Below, in pieces: positions 16,206-23,351 of a stretch of 23,351 nucleotides of DNA (its first letter is position 1; every line of letters starts with the position of its first letter). The notes beneath the pieces were generated by a model, which was not told where the DNA came from, ran no database searches, and was given only the letters and a program-made list of their open reading frames with translations. Both the position numbers and the translations under genes were made by a program. Source of the DNA: an uncultured Rhodospirillaceae bacterium (GTDB lineage Bacteria; Pseudomonadota; Alphaproteobacteria; Rhodospirillales; UBA2165); NCBI GenBank assembly GCA_913041095.1, contig CAJWIB010000007.1, forward strand, positions 1 to 23,351, read 5' to 3'.

Positions 16206-17135
16206 CTATTTTTTCCGTTTTGGCGGTAGATATTTTGCGGCCGTGCCTTTGGTCGCAATGATATGTTTAATAAAAATTTTCTGCTTATGTTTCTTACCGG
16301 AAAGATAATCGTTCATGATGTTGGCGCCTAATTTACCCCAAACCATCGGGCTGACGACGACCGTCATGTCGATGCTGCCCTTCATAACTGCCTTAAGCGC
16401 CGGCGGGACACCATTAAGACCGGTAATGATAAGGTTGGATTTCTTACCTGCCGTCGCCACCGCCTGACCGGCACCCATAGCGATTTCATCATTGCCGGCG
16501 TAAATTACTTTTACGTCGGGGTGAGCAACCAAGATATCTTCGGCCTGATTGAGACCGCGCTCACGGGTCAAACCACCAGTTTGCTCATAGACTATTTTCA
16601 TACCTGATTGTTTGGCCATGGCTTCCTTAAATCCGTCCGCCAAATCCTTAAAGACATTGGAGCCAGGAGGACCTGAAATCATTGCGATTTTGCCTTTACC
16701 GCCAGCTTTCTTGGCAGCCCAATCGCCTATATCGCGGCCGATTTGCTTGGAATCCATCGCCACAAACAAAGTCTGGTATTTGGATTTAGAACCACGGGCA
16801 ATCGATATGATGGGAATTCCCGCATCGTGAGCTGCTTTATAAGCGGCCCCTGTTGCAATAGCATCAATCGGTGAGATCAAGATGCCGTCAACTTTTTGGG
16901 CAACTAGGTCCATAACGCCGTTAACTTGCTTATTTACATCTTCATTGGCGGTAACTATGCGGACTTTCCAGCCCAATTTTTTTGCCTGAATTTCGATGCC
17001 TTTACGCATTACGATGTAAAATGGATTGGTATCAGAGGCTAAGGCGACACCAATTGTTTTGCCAGCCGCCTGCACCGCCGGTGATGTTGTCAAAATAGCC
17101 GCCAAGCCAATGATGAGAATGAGTAACTTTTTCAT
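16206..17135 (-). CDS. Periplasmic substrate-binding protein of a CUT2 (ribose-type) ABC importer
   Basis: This 309-residue periplasmic-binding protein has an N-terminal Sec signal peptide (MKK, a hydrophobic stretch, cleavage likely near AVQA-AG at residues 22-24). The body shows the type I binding-protein pattern: IGVALASDTNPFY, DGILISPIDAIA, GIPIISIARG, MISGPPGSN, VIYAGNDEIAMGA and ITGLNGVPPAL. It captures the ligand in the periplasm for the permease and ATPase encoded upstream. RbsB-like proteins bind pentoses, hexoses, polyols, nucleosides, AI-2 or other small compounds; the ligand cannot be read. A strong AGGAGG precedes ATG 17135. The gene lies 83 nt after the permease gene, and a hairpin follows its stop. 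Confidence 0.9.
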   Translation of the reverse strand: MKKLLILIIGLAAILTTSPAVQAAGKTIGVALASDTNPFYIVMRKGIEIQAKKLGWKVRIVTANEDVNKQVNGVMDLVAQKVDGILISPIDAIATGAAYKAAHDAGIPIISIARGSKSKYQTLFVAMDSKQIGRDIGDWAAKKAGGKGKIAMISGPPGSNVFKDLADGFKEAMAKQSGMKIVYEQTGGLTRERGLNQAEDILVAHPDVKVIYAGNDEIAMGAGQAVATAGKKSNLIITGLNGVPPALKAVMKGSIDMTVVVSPMVWGKLGANIMNDYLSGKKHKQKIFIKHIIATKGTAAKYLPPKRKK

Positions 17136-17218
17136 AATATTCCTCCTATTAGTTAGATTTAGCCTGTTGTTTGGGTTGGATGAATTCTTGTTGTAATTTT
17201 ATGGTTTTCGTTCCCTGG

Positions 17219-18220
17219 TTAATTTCGTCTGGATTTAATTTGGTCAGCGGCGGCGGCGGCGATTATCACCAGACCGACGGCCACGCGTTGCCAGTATGAA
17301 TGCACGTTCAGTAAATTCAGGCTGTTTGCCAATACCATCATGATGAACACACCGATCATACTTTTATAAAGTTTGCCGACACCGCCATGCAGCGCAGCTC
17401 CGCCAAGTACAACGGCTGCAATTGACGTCAATTCGTAAAATTCTCCCGCTGTCGGCTGGCCGGATTGGAGACGCGACGCCAGCATAACGCCAGCAACACC
17501 ACCAAGTATTCCGCACCACACGTAAGCCGACGTCACCACGCGCTTAACCTGAGTACCCGCCAGATAAGCAGCTTCACGATTACCACCAGTAGCAAATAAC
17601 CGGCGGCCATAAGCCGTCATATGCAACAGCCAACTAAAAATGATGAATAAGATAACCGGCACCCAGATTAGGTAGTGAATTCCCAAAAACCGGCCACTAC
17701 CAAGTTCAAGAAATATTTCCGGCAAACCATCTTCGCCGACAATTGGCCGGCCATCGGTAATTAGCAGCACGGCACCACGCACGATGACCATCATGCCAAG
17801 CGTCGCAATAAAGGGATTTACCTTTAAACGCGACACAATATAGCCATTGAGGTAGCCGACAACACCGCCGATCGCGATCCCGGCGGCAATCCCCAGCGGC
17901 ACATTGGTTTCCAACATAACCCAGGCAGAAACACAGCCTGATAAAGCAACAATGGAGCCAACTGACAAATCAAAGCCACCGGAAATAATGACATAGGTCA
18001 TCCCCATGGCAACGATCGCCATTACCGAAGCCTGCAATAAAATATTTGTCAGATTAATCGGCGACAGAAAACGATCAGAAAGGATCGCTGTAACCAAACA
18101 CAGCAACACCAGGGCAACCAACGGCATCTGATCCAATACAGCGACTACAGTAAACCGTTTTTCGTTTGCTTCCGGCAGGGCCCCGATAGCGATGGTTTGA
18201 TTTTCTTTAGATGTCGTCAT
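17219..18220 (-). CDS. CUT2-family ABC permease (RbsC-like)
   Basis: This 333-residue inner-membrane permease of the BPD_transp_2 type has several hydrophobic segments. Its signatures are AIVAMGMTYVIISGGFDLSVGS, NPFIATLGMMVIVRG and AAVVLGGAALHGGVGK, all typical of RbsC-like proteins. Two copies would form the channel with the double-ATPase subunit. Its ATG overlaps the ATPase stop codon by 4 nt (18217-18220), so the two are coupled. The binding protein follows. Confidence 0.92.
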   Translation of the reverse strand: MTTSKENQTIAIGALPEANEKRFTVVAVLDQMPLVALVLLCLVTAILSDRFLSPINLTNILLQASVMAIVAMGMTYVIISGGFDLSVGSIVALSGCVSAWVMLETNVPLGIAAGIAIGGVVGYLNGYIVSRLKVNPFIATLGMMVIVRGAVLLITDGRPIVGEDGLPEIFLELGSGRFLGIHYLIWVPVILFIIFSWLLHMTAYGRRLFATGGNREAAYLAGTQVKRVVTSAYVWCGILGGVAGVMLASRLQSGQPTAGEFYELTSIAAVVLGGAALHGGVGKLYKSMIGVFIMMVLANSLNLLNVHSYWQRVAVGLVIIAAAAADQIKSRRN

Positions 18221-19689
18221 CCGCCCAGAGCTTCCCTCAAATAGCCTTCACTATATTCGCCGGTTTCCCGGGACATTGTGGCAATGATTTCACCTTGACG
18301 CATGGCAATGATATTATCGCTCATATTGACCACTTCATTCATTTCAGAGGAAGCAAATAAGATACCGCCGCCTCGTTCGGTAAATTCCTTCATCAGGCGG
18401 TGAATGCGCGCTTTGGCGCCGACATCAATGCCATGAGTGGGTTCGTCGAGCAACAGCACCTTAAAATTGCCGATCAGCCAGCGCGCAAATACTACTTTCT
18501 GCTGATTACCGCCGGAAAGTAACCGTACCAATTTTTTTGGATCACGCGGCCGGATATCCAAGGCCTCTATGAGATTGGTGACGAGCTTATCGATCCGCTT
18601 CAAATCGAGACGCCACCCGTTTGAAATTTCTGACAAATGGGGTAAAACGATGTTGTCACGTACTGACAGATCGTAGATTAAGGCGTGCCGCCGCTCTCCA
18701 GGCACCATCCCAATGCCATGTTTAATCGCCGCAATAGGGTTTTTTAGTTGAATTTCGTCACCCAACAAATTCATGGCAACCGCATTCTCGCCAGCACCTA
18801 AAAGATTACGCAAATAGCCGGTGGTACCGCTGCCAAGCAAACCGGCCAGGCCAAGCACTTCACCACGGCGCAAGGAAATCGCGTTATCATGTTCAATCAG
18901 TGTCTCACCGAACTCAAGTTTATGAGGTTGATGCAATTCGGCCAAATCACGCCCGGTCATCAAACGGATGATGTTTTCTTTCTCAACGTGACCACGAGTC
19001 GAAACATCGACAACTTTGCCATCCCGCAAGGTCGTGCATTTGTCTGAAAGTTCAACAATTTCATCAAGCCGATGGGATACATAGATAATGCCAACCTGTT
19101 GCGTCTTGAGAGAATGAATTATTTCGAACAGGCGTTCCGCTTCGCGCTGCTCCAATGAAGCTGTCGGTTCATCAAGAATAAATATTTTCGCCTGATGAAG
19201 TAGTGCTTTAGCAATCACCACCAACTGCCGTTCGGCAAAGGTTAGGCGGCTGATAGAAATATTGAGTGAACCATGGTAGTTTACCTTTCTTAGCACTTCA
19301 CCGGCTTGCTCTCGCAGACGACGCCGATCGAGCACCGGAATAAAGCCGAGCCATTTTTTCGACGGTATCTCGCCGAGCATAACGTTTTCGGCGACCGTCG
19401 CGTCCAACACCAATTGCATTTCCTGGGGGATAATAACGATACCGGCATTTAAAGCTTCGCGCGGATTGGTGAATTCGGATGGCGTACCTTCGATGGTTAT
19501 TTCACCGGAGTCTTTTTCATGGATTCCCCCAAGAATTCGAATGAGAGTCGATTTACCGGCACCATTTTCGCCGACCACCGTATGAACTTCTCCCGCTGCT
19601 AAATCAAATGATACGTCATCCAACGCCTGGGTGCCGTAAAAACGCTTAGATACATTGCGTACGGTGAGTAGTGCCTCGTTACCGGCCAA
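18217..19689 (-). CDS. CUT2-family ABC importer ATPase with two nucleotide-binding domains (RbsA-like)
   Basis: This 490-residue cytoplasmic ATPase powers the importer. The first domain has Walker A GENGAGKSTL (residues 40-49), a family-typical degenerate signature (LTFAERQLVVIAKALL) and Walker B FILDEPTASL. The second has the expected degenerate P-loop (GLLGSGTTGYL), the signature LLSGGNQQKVVFARWL and Walker B LLLDEPTHGID. A weak second P-loop is normal for RbsA/MglA-type proteins. It is the first gene of the importer operon and divergent from tetR. ATG 19689 is chosen because the ABC fold starts soon after (LLTVRNVSKRF). Confidence 0.93.
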   Translation of the reverse strand: MAGNEALLTVRNVSKRFYGTQALDDVSFDLAAGEVHTVVGENGAGKSTLIRILGGIHEKDSGEITIEGTPSEFTNPREALNAGIVIIPQEMQLVLDATVAENVMLGEIPSKKWLGFIPVLDRRRLREQAGEVLRKVNYHGSLNISISRLTFAERQLVVIAKALLHQAKIFILDEPTASLEQREAERLFEIIHSLKTQQVGIIYVSHRLDEIVELSDKCTTLRDGKVVDVSTRGHVEKENIIRLMTGRDLAELHQPHKLEFGETLIEHDNAISLRRGEVLGLAGLLGSGTTGYLRNLLGAGENAVAMNLLGDEIQLKNPIAAIKHGIGMVPGERRHALIYDLSVRDNIVLPHLSEISNGWRLDLKRIDKLVTNLIEALDIRPRDPKKLVRLLSGGNQQKVVFARWLIGNFKVLLLDEPTHGIDVGAKARIHRLMKEFTERGGGILFASSEMNEVVNMSDNIIAMRQGEIIATMSRETGEYSEGYLREALGG

Positions 19690-19716
19690 TTCATTCTCTC
19701 CCAGATCTTTAATACC

Positions 19717-19744
19717 ATTATATTTTATTGTAGACCTTGATCAA
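19717..19744 (-). promoter_or_regulatory. Importer operon promoter
   Basis: On the - strand TTGATC (19739-19744) and a consensus TATAAT (19717-19722) are 16 bp apart. The start would be near 19711, with a short leader before ATG 19689. The palindrome at 19748-19760 directly abuts the -35 on its upstream side. Confidence 0.5.
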
Positions 19745-19747
19745 TAA

Positions 19748-19760
19748 AGAATAGTATTCT
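19748..19760. promoter_or_regulatory. Palindromic operator between tetR and the importer operon
   Basis: AGAATA-G-TATTCT is a perfect 13-bp palindrome in the 127-142 bp divergent region. Together with flanking bases its - strand (AGAGAATACTATTC) matches the hyuA-side site (AGAGAATAACGTTC) at 11 of 14 positions. This is the expected place for a TetR-family autoregulatory operator. A -10-like TATAAT at 19811-19816 may belong to tetR. Confidence 0.6.
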
Positions 19761-19831
19761 CTATTACCAATGAAAAAGTCAACCGATAGATTCCGTTTGG
19801 CTTTAACAATTATAATATGGGTAGGTGCCGG

Positions 19832-20428
19832 ATGGCCCAAGTAAAAAAGACATCAGTGCGCGATGCTATTTTAGATAGCGCAACCGAACTTTTTACCGAG
19901 CGAGGTTATTCAAACACAACCCTCGCGGATATTTCCCGCAAAGCCTCGGTTACGATGTCAAATATTTACAATTACTACGATTCCAAACTCGATGTTTTAT
20001 TTGCCATCTATGAGCCTTGGCTCGACGAACGAATTGATTTTGTCGCCCAGGAAACCGAGAAAATTAAAGAACCAAAAGAAAAGATGCGCTATCTGCTTAA
20101 ATATCTTTTCAGCGAACTGCCGGCCGATACCAATTGCTTCGCTAATAACTTCATGCAAGCCATCGTCACCCGGAAATCCGACGAGAATTATTCCCGCGAT
20201 TTGCTGTTGCGGTCAGAGGAAAAAATATCCGAGATTATCCGCAATTCCATCCCAGAGTCACTTAAAGAGGGTCTTACCGATAATATATTGATCCACTTTT
20301 TTTTCATGGCGCAAGATGGGTTCGTCATTAATTACGCGCTCAACGGCCCGTCACGCCGAGTCGATGCGATCGTCGATCTGTTGTGCAAAATGATTTTTAA
20401 CTCGGAACCCGTCGATACTCCGTCATAG
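19832..20428 (+). CDS. TetR-family transcriptional regulator
   Basis: The product is 198 residues from ATG 19832, or 203 from ATG 19817. The N-terminal helix-turn-helix is clear: VRDAILDSATELFTERGY, then TTLADISRKASV, then MSNIYNYYDSKLDVLFAIYE (about residues 9-55). The C-terminal ligand domain has no recognisable subfamily signature. I prefer 19832 because GTAGGTG lies 4 nt upstream, while 19817 follows directly on a TATAAT with no Shine-Dalgarno. The gene is divergent from the importer operon and 11 nt before the dehalogenase-like gene on the same strand. It is the natural candidate to bind AGAATA-NNN-TTC sites at 19748 and 16015-16050, with the imported compound or a product as inducer. 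Confidence 0.88.
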   Translation: MAQVKKTSVRDAILDSATELFTERGYSNTTLADISRKASVTMSNIYNYYDSKLDVLFAIYEPWLDERIDFVAQETEKIKEPKEKMRYLLKYLFSELPADTNCFANNFMQAIVTRKSDENYSRDLLLRSEEKISEIIRNSIPESLKEGLTDNILIHFFFMAQDGFVINYALNGPSRRVDAIVDLLCKMIFNSEPVDTPS

Positions 20429-20439
20429 GAACGGGAGCC

Positions 20440-21408
20440 ATGGCGCAAAAGAAAATTTTTCAACCGAACCCGGAACAACTGAAATTAGCTCCCAATATCA
20501 CCGGCCGGGAAATCAATGGGGTCGGTGAAGCCTCTCACCGGCAACCAACCCGAATTTATTGGCACGATCCTGACACTATCGAGTATGGCAAAATGCAGCT
20601 GTGGTTTTACTTGCAAAACAATAGCAAGCGGGCTGCCGAAGCAAGACGCATCGCCTATGAAATAGACGCCCTGCCGTTGCCAGATATCACCGACAAAAAG
20701 GAACAGGCAACCGCCGAGGAATGGACAACCAAAGTAAAAAAAGTGGCTCTAGAGGCCAGCGCTGAAATGGTGGGTATCACCAAAATGCAGTCAGAATGGC
20801 TATTTGAGAATAGCGGTCTCGACTACCAGAATATTATCATTGTGGCGATGAAGATGGATTTCGATAAGCTAGCCCAAGCGCCGAGCGTCACCACTTCGGT
20901 TGAGACCATGGCGCAATACAGCCGTGGCGCCAAAATCGCTAAAACGGTCGCCGGTTGGATCAGAGAGCGGGGTTGGAATGCGCATCCCCATTGCGGTCCG
21001 GCATCCGGACCCGTGCTGTTGATCCCGGCAGCCATTCAAGCAGGCATCGGTCAATTGGGTAAACACGGCTCCATGATCAGCCGGGAATATGGCTCAAACT
21101 TTCGCCTCGCCGCCATCATGACAGATCTGCCGCTTATTGCCGATGCACCCGCCGATATCGGCTCGGAAGATTTTTGCCAAAGCTGCAAAATCTGCATCAA
21201 CGCTTGTCCGCCCGACGCCATCACCGAGGAAAAGCAGTTGGTCCGGGGTGATACCAAATGGTACACCGACTTCGATAAATGCATTTACTATTTCAATGAA
21301 AATAAAAGTTGTGCTATCTGTCTCGCCGTCTGCCCCTGGAGCAAACCCGGCACGGCTCCTAAATTATCTGAAAAAATGTTACGTAAACGGCAGAAGGTGG
21401 AAGTTTGA
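20440..21408 (+). CDS. Soluble reductive-dehalogenase-like double 4Fe-4S protein
   Basis: This 322-residue protein resembles the cobamide-binding and ferredoxin parts of reductive dehalogenases and the related epoxyqueuosine reductase QueG. The core AAIQAGIGQLGKHGSMIS, then YGSNFRLAAIMTDLPL, is characteristic. Two 4Fe-4S clusters are predicted from Cys246/249/252/256 (CQSCKICINACP) and Cys281 with Cys291/294/298 (CAICLAVCP). Tyr160, in AQYSRGAKIAK, is a candidate for the conserved proton-donating tyrosine. There is no twin-arginine signal or membrane segment, and no RdhB-type anchor gene nearby, so it should be cytoplasmic and non-respiratory. The N-terminal about 100 residues are charged and not recognised. 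A corrinoid cofactor is expected by family, not proven. The gene follows tetR with an 11-nt gap and is co-transcribed with it. Confidence 0.8.
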   Translation: MAQKKIFQPNPEQLKLAPNITGREINGVGEASHRQPTRIYWHDPDTIEYGKMQLWFYLQNNSKRAAEARRIAYEIDALPLPDITDKKEQATAEEWTTKVKKVALEASAEMVGITKMQSEWLFENSGLDYQNIIIVAMKMDFDKLAQAPSVTTSVETMAQYSRGAKIAKTVAGWIRERGWNAHPHCGPASGPVLLIPAAIQAGIGQLGKHGSMISREYGSNFRLAAIMTDLPLIADAPADIGSEDFCQSCKICINACPPDAITEEKQLVRGDTKWYTDFDKCIYYFNENKSCAICLAVCPWSKPGTAPKLSEKMLRKRQKVEV

Positions 21409-21437
21409 TTTTAAGCCCCGCGTTCCATTGTCAGGCG

Positions 21438-22310
21438 ATGGAAAGGAATAATATTCTGATTTATTTAAACTACACCCAAGCAGAACTTGATGCCCAATAT
21501 AATCAAGTGACACTGGTGCCAGATTTGTCACCTTATATGGAGCATTGGACCAAAGCGAGTGCCGAAGCGCGGGCGACACTAGAGTGTAATTTGGATGTCG
21601 CCTATGGCCCTGGCGAAGTTGAACTATTGGATATTTTCTCCAGCAAGCAAGAGCGGACACCCATTCATGTCCACCTTCATGGTGGTGCTTGGCGTCGCAT
21701 TGGTAAAGAACATGTTTCTTACCATGCTCCACCATTTGTCGATGCTGGCGCAATCTTTATCGCTTTGAATTTTGGCTTGGCGCCGCGATATACCTTGGAC
21801 GAAATCATCGATCAAATTCGTAAGGCGATAAAATGGATTTGGGAAAATGCCAACACCTTTAACGGTGATCGGGATCGGATCTTTTTATCCGGCGTGTCAT
21901 CAGGTGCTCATCTCGCTGCGAACATTCTGGCTGATGGCTGGCGATCCTCATACGGTTTGCCTGAAGATGTGATTAAAGGAGCCGTCTTGGCGAGTGGTCC
22001 TTATGATTTAGAACCCGTCCGATTGAGTGCCAGAAATGAGTATTTAAAACTGGATCAAGCGTCGGCGGACCGGAGCAATCCTTTAAAGCATATCCCGGCT
22101 TCTGGACCGCCGATTTTTGTCTGCTGGGGCGATGGCGAACTTGATGAGTTTCGGCGGCAAGGCGAGGCCTTTGCTCAAGCTTGGCAGGCGGCGGGCAACG
22201 ACTGCCAAATGCTCAAAATCGAAAACTGCAATCACTTCGATGTCGGTACCTTATTTGGCCAGGCCGACAGTGCTATTATTAAAGCGGCGCTGGCGCAGAT
22301 GTCCATCTGA
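21438..22310 (+). CDS. Alpha/beta hydrolase (esterase/arylformamidase-like)
   Basis: The product is 290 residues from ATG 21438. Oxyanion-hole motif HLHGGAW has its His at residue 81. The nucleophile is Ser154 in LSGVSSGAHLA (GxSxG). A late acid (Asp232, Glu234 or Asp236 in WGDGELDEF) and His266 (ENCNHFDV) complete the triad. This pattern fits the carboxylesterase/kynurenine-formamidase-like group; substrates could be esters, formamides or lactones. The frame is open from a TTG at 21405 that overlaps the dehalogenase-like stop. ATG 21438 has only a poor Shine-Dalgarno, and family homology begins at about IYLNYTQAELDAQYN, so the true start is uncertain. It is probably the third gene of the tetR unit and ends 16 bp before convergent livF. 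Confidence 0.85.
   Translation: MERNNILIYLNYTQAELDAQYNQVTLVPDLSPYMEHWTKASAEARATLECNLDVAYGPGEVELLDIFSSKQERTPIHVHLHGGAWRRIGKEHVSYHAPPFVDAGAIFIALNFGLAPRYTLDEIIDQIRKAIKWIWENANTFNGDRDRIFLSGVSSGAHLAANILADGWRSSYGLPEDVIKGAVLASGPYDLEPVRLSARNEYLKLDQASADRSNPLKHIPASGPPIFVCWGDGELDEFRRQGEAFAQAWQAAGNDCQMLKIENCNHFDVGTLFGQADSAIIKAALAQMSI
21446..21456. promoter_or_regulatory. Palindrome resembling the tetR operator, at the hydrolase start
   Basis: GAATA-A-TATTC is a perfect 11-bp palindrome that differs from the core of the 19748-19760 site (GAATA-G-TATTC) only at the central base. It lies just inside the hydrolase gene as annotated, or in its leader if translation begins slightly later. Function is uncertain. 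Confidence 0.3.
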
Positions 22311-22333
22311 GTACAAAATTATAATCTCAGATG
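22304..22333. terminator. Hairpin joining the hydrolase and livF stop codons
   Basis: CATCTGAG (22304-22311) and CTCAGATG (22326-22333) are perfect 8-bp arms around a 14-nt AT-rich loop, and together they cover both convergent stop codons. It may work as a weak bidirectional terminator. No long T-run follows on either side. Confidence 0.35.
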
Positions 22334-23043
22334 CCCAAATAACTCTCGCGGACTTTTGGATCAGCCAGTATGTCCCGGGCATCTCCGGCCATGACGCCGG
22401 CGCCGTTTTCAAGCACATAAGCATAATCGGCAATCTGCAAGGTCCGGGTTACATCCTGCTCGACAATAAGCAGCGTTAGACCGGTTGCTTTAAGCTGCGA
22501 CATCATCTCGAAAATTGCCTCGGCGATTAGCGGTGCCAATCCCAGAGTCGGCTCATCGAGCATTAACAGACGGGGACGGGCCATCAGGCCACGCGCCACT
22601 GCCAGCATTTGCTGCTCACCGCCCGATAAAGTGCCGCTCAGCTGATGCCGCCGCTGTTCAAGTTTGGGGAACAACGCATAGGAATTATCTAACCCTTCCA
22701 CCAGATAATCCCGGGCACGTTTTGAAATTGCGCCAATTTTCAAATTTTGCTCAACCGTGAAGGTCGGGAAAATCATCCGCCCTTCCGGCACCATGGCAAG
22801 GCCGGCTTCAACGCGCTTATCGCTCGGATCATGGGTAATGTCGCCGCCATCAAAATCGATCCTGCCATGTTGCGCTGGCAGCAAACCCGAAAGAGCGCGG
22901 AGAAAAGTTGTCTTGCCGGCGCCATTACTGCCGACCAGCGCCGTGATCTTGCCTTCTTCAACCCGGCACGAGAAATTCTTCAAGGCAAATACCTGGCCGT
23001 AAGCCGCACTTAAATCGGTTACTTGAAGCAGAGCGTTGCTCAT
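22327..23043 (-). CDS. livF: Branched-chain amino acid-type ABC importer ATPase LivF
   Basis: This 238-residue single-domain ABC ATPase has Walker A GSNGAGKTT (residues 38-46), signature LSGGEQQ (139-145), Walker B LLMLDEP (159-165) and the LivF-typical stretches VPEGRMIFPTFTVEQNL and DEPTLGLAPLIAEAIF. It pairs with LivG to energise a LIV-family (HAAT) importer of branched-chain amino acids, or of amides, aromatic acids or similar ligands. Its ATG overlaps the livG stop by 4 nt (23040-23043). Permease and binding-protein genes would lie beyond the right edge. It is convergent with the hydrolase gene and probably belongs to a separate operon from the tetR unit. Confidence 0.92.
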   Translation of the reverse strand: MSNALLQVTDLSAAYGQVFALKNFSCRVEEGKITALVGSNGAGKTTFLRALSGLLPAQHGRIDFDGGDITHDPSDKRVEAGLAMVPEGRMIFPTFTVEQNLKIGAISKRARDYLVEGLDNSYALFPKLEQRRHQLSGTLSGGEQQMLAVARGLMARPRLLMLDEPTLGLAPLIAEAIFEMMSQLKATGLTLLIVEQDVTRTLQIADYAYVLENGAGVMAGDARDILADPKVRESYLGI

Positions 23044-23351
23044 TTTGCCGCTCCCAAATAGGCTTGAATGACCGCCTCATCCTGAGCGATCTGGTCGGGC
23101 GCGCCGACGGCAATCATCTCACCGTGATGGATAACGACGATGCGCTCACACATGCGCATCAAAGCCTTCATTACATGCTCGATAACAATAAGCGTAAAAT
23201 TGTATTTTTGTTTGCAGGTTTCGATGATGTCGATGGCTTGGTTAACCTCGCTGGGTGTGAGACCCGCCATCACTTCATCAAGCAGCAAGAGTTTAGGGCC
23301 GGTTGCCAAAGCCCTTGCCAATTCCAGGCGCTTGAAACCGGCTAATGTGAG
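23040..23351 (-). CDS. livG: Branched-chain amino acid-type ABC importer ATPase LivG, 3' part
   Basis: This is the C-terminal 103 residues of LivG, cut by the window edge; the frame stays open to base 23351. Visible motifs are LTLAGFKRLELARALA (the region after the ABC signature), Walker B LLLLDEVMAGL, and LIVIEHVMKALMRMCERIVVIHHGEMIAVGAP, the H-loop region typical of LivG. The family usually has an LTLxxQRRLE-type sequence here, so the AGF residues are a mild variation. It overlaps livF by 4 nt in the ATGA arrangement, so the two are co-translated. Confidence 0.88.
   Translation of the reverse strand, partial: LTLAGFKRLELARALATGPKLLLLDEVMAGLTPSEVNQAIDIIETCKQKYNFTLIVIEHVMKALMRMCERIVVIHHGEMIAVGAPDQIAQDEAVIQAYLGAAK

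Noticed and set aside
18217..19689. Defective ABC ATPase because of weak signature and second P-loop
   Set aside because: Both deviations are normal in RbsA/MglA-type double ATPases.

Overview
The window looks like the chromosome of an alphaproteobacterium, possibly a marine or Rhodospirillales-type lineage, with roughly even base composition. This is inferred from the SahR-type ArsR/methyltransferase regulator placed directly before metF and metH, plus the dense set of catabolic and ABC-transport genes. No rRNA, tRNA, CRISPR array, intact insertion sequence or phage gene was seen.

Left part (1-7608, + strand), one-carbon and methionine metabolism. A SahR-like regulator lies behind an AT-rich palindromic operator. 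It is followed by metF and cobalamin-dependent metH, which overlap by 8 nt. The next 610 bp is a gene graveyard. It holds a 3'-terminal remnant of a formate/nitrite-transporter gene with an in-frame stop, then a decayed second copy of the metH 3' end with an internal deletion. After it come purU (formyl-THF deformylase) and a MaoC-like hydratase.

Middle part (7609-10314, + strand), a small catabolic operon of cupin, luciferase-like flavin monooxygenase and LigJ-type metal hydratase. It sits behind a recognisable promoter whose spacer contains a GC-rich dyad.

Right-middle part (10330-19689, - strand), read from right to left. A CUT2 (RbsACB-type) ABC importer (ATPase, permease, periplasmic binding protein) is followed by a strong hairpin. 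Then comes a hyuA-hyuB-acyl-CoA ligase operon, a layout that recalls ATP-dependent ketone carboxylation or lactam opening followed by CoA activation. Divergent from the importer (19832-22310, + strand) are a TetR regulator, a short soluble reductive-dehalogenase-like double 4Fe-4S protein, and an alpha/beta hydrolase.

The sequence ties these last units together. A shared motif, AGAATA-NNN-TTC, occurs in the tetR/importer divergent region and twice, as a long dyad, in front of hyuA. A related palindrome lies at the start of the hydrolase gene. I infer a TetR-controlled regulon for uptake and breakdown of an unknown compound, with import by the CUT2 transporter and processing by HyuAB, the ligase, the dehalogenase-like protein and the hydrolase. 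The right edge has livF and the 3' end of livG (branched-chain amino acid-type importer ATPases) on the - strand, convergent with the hydrolase.
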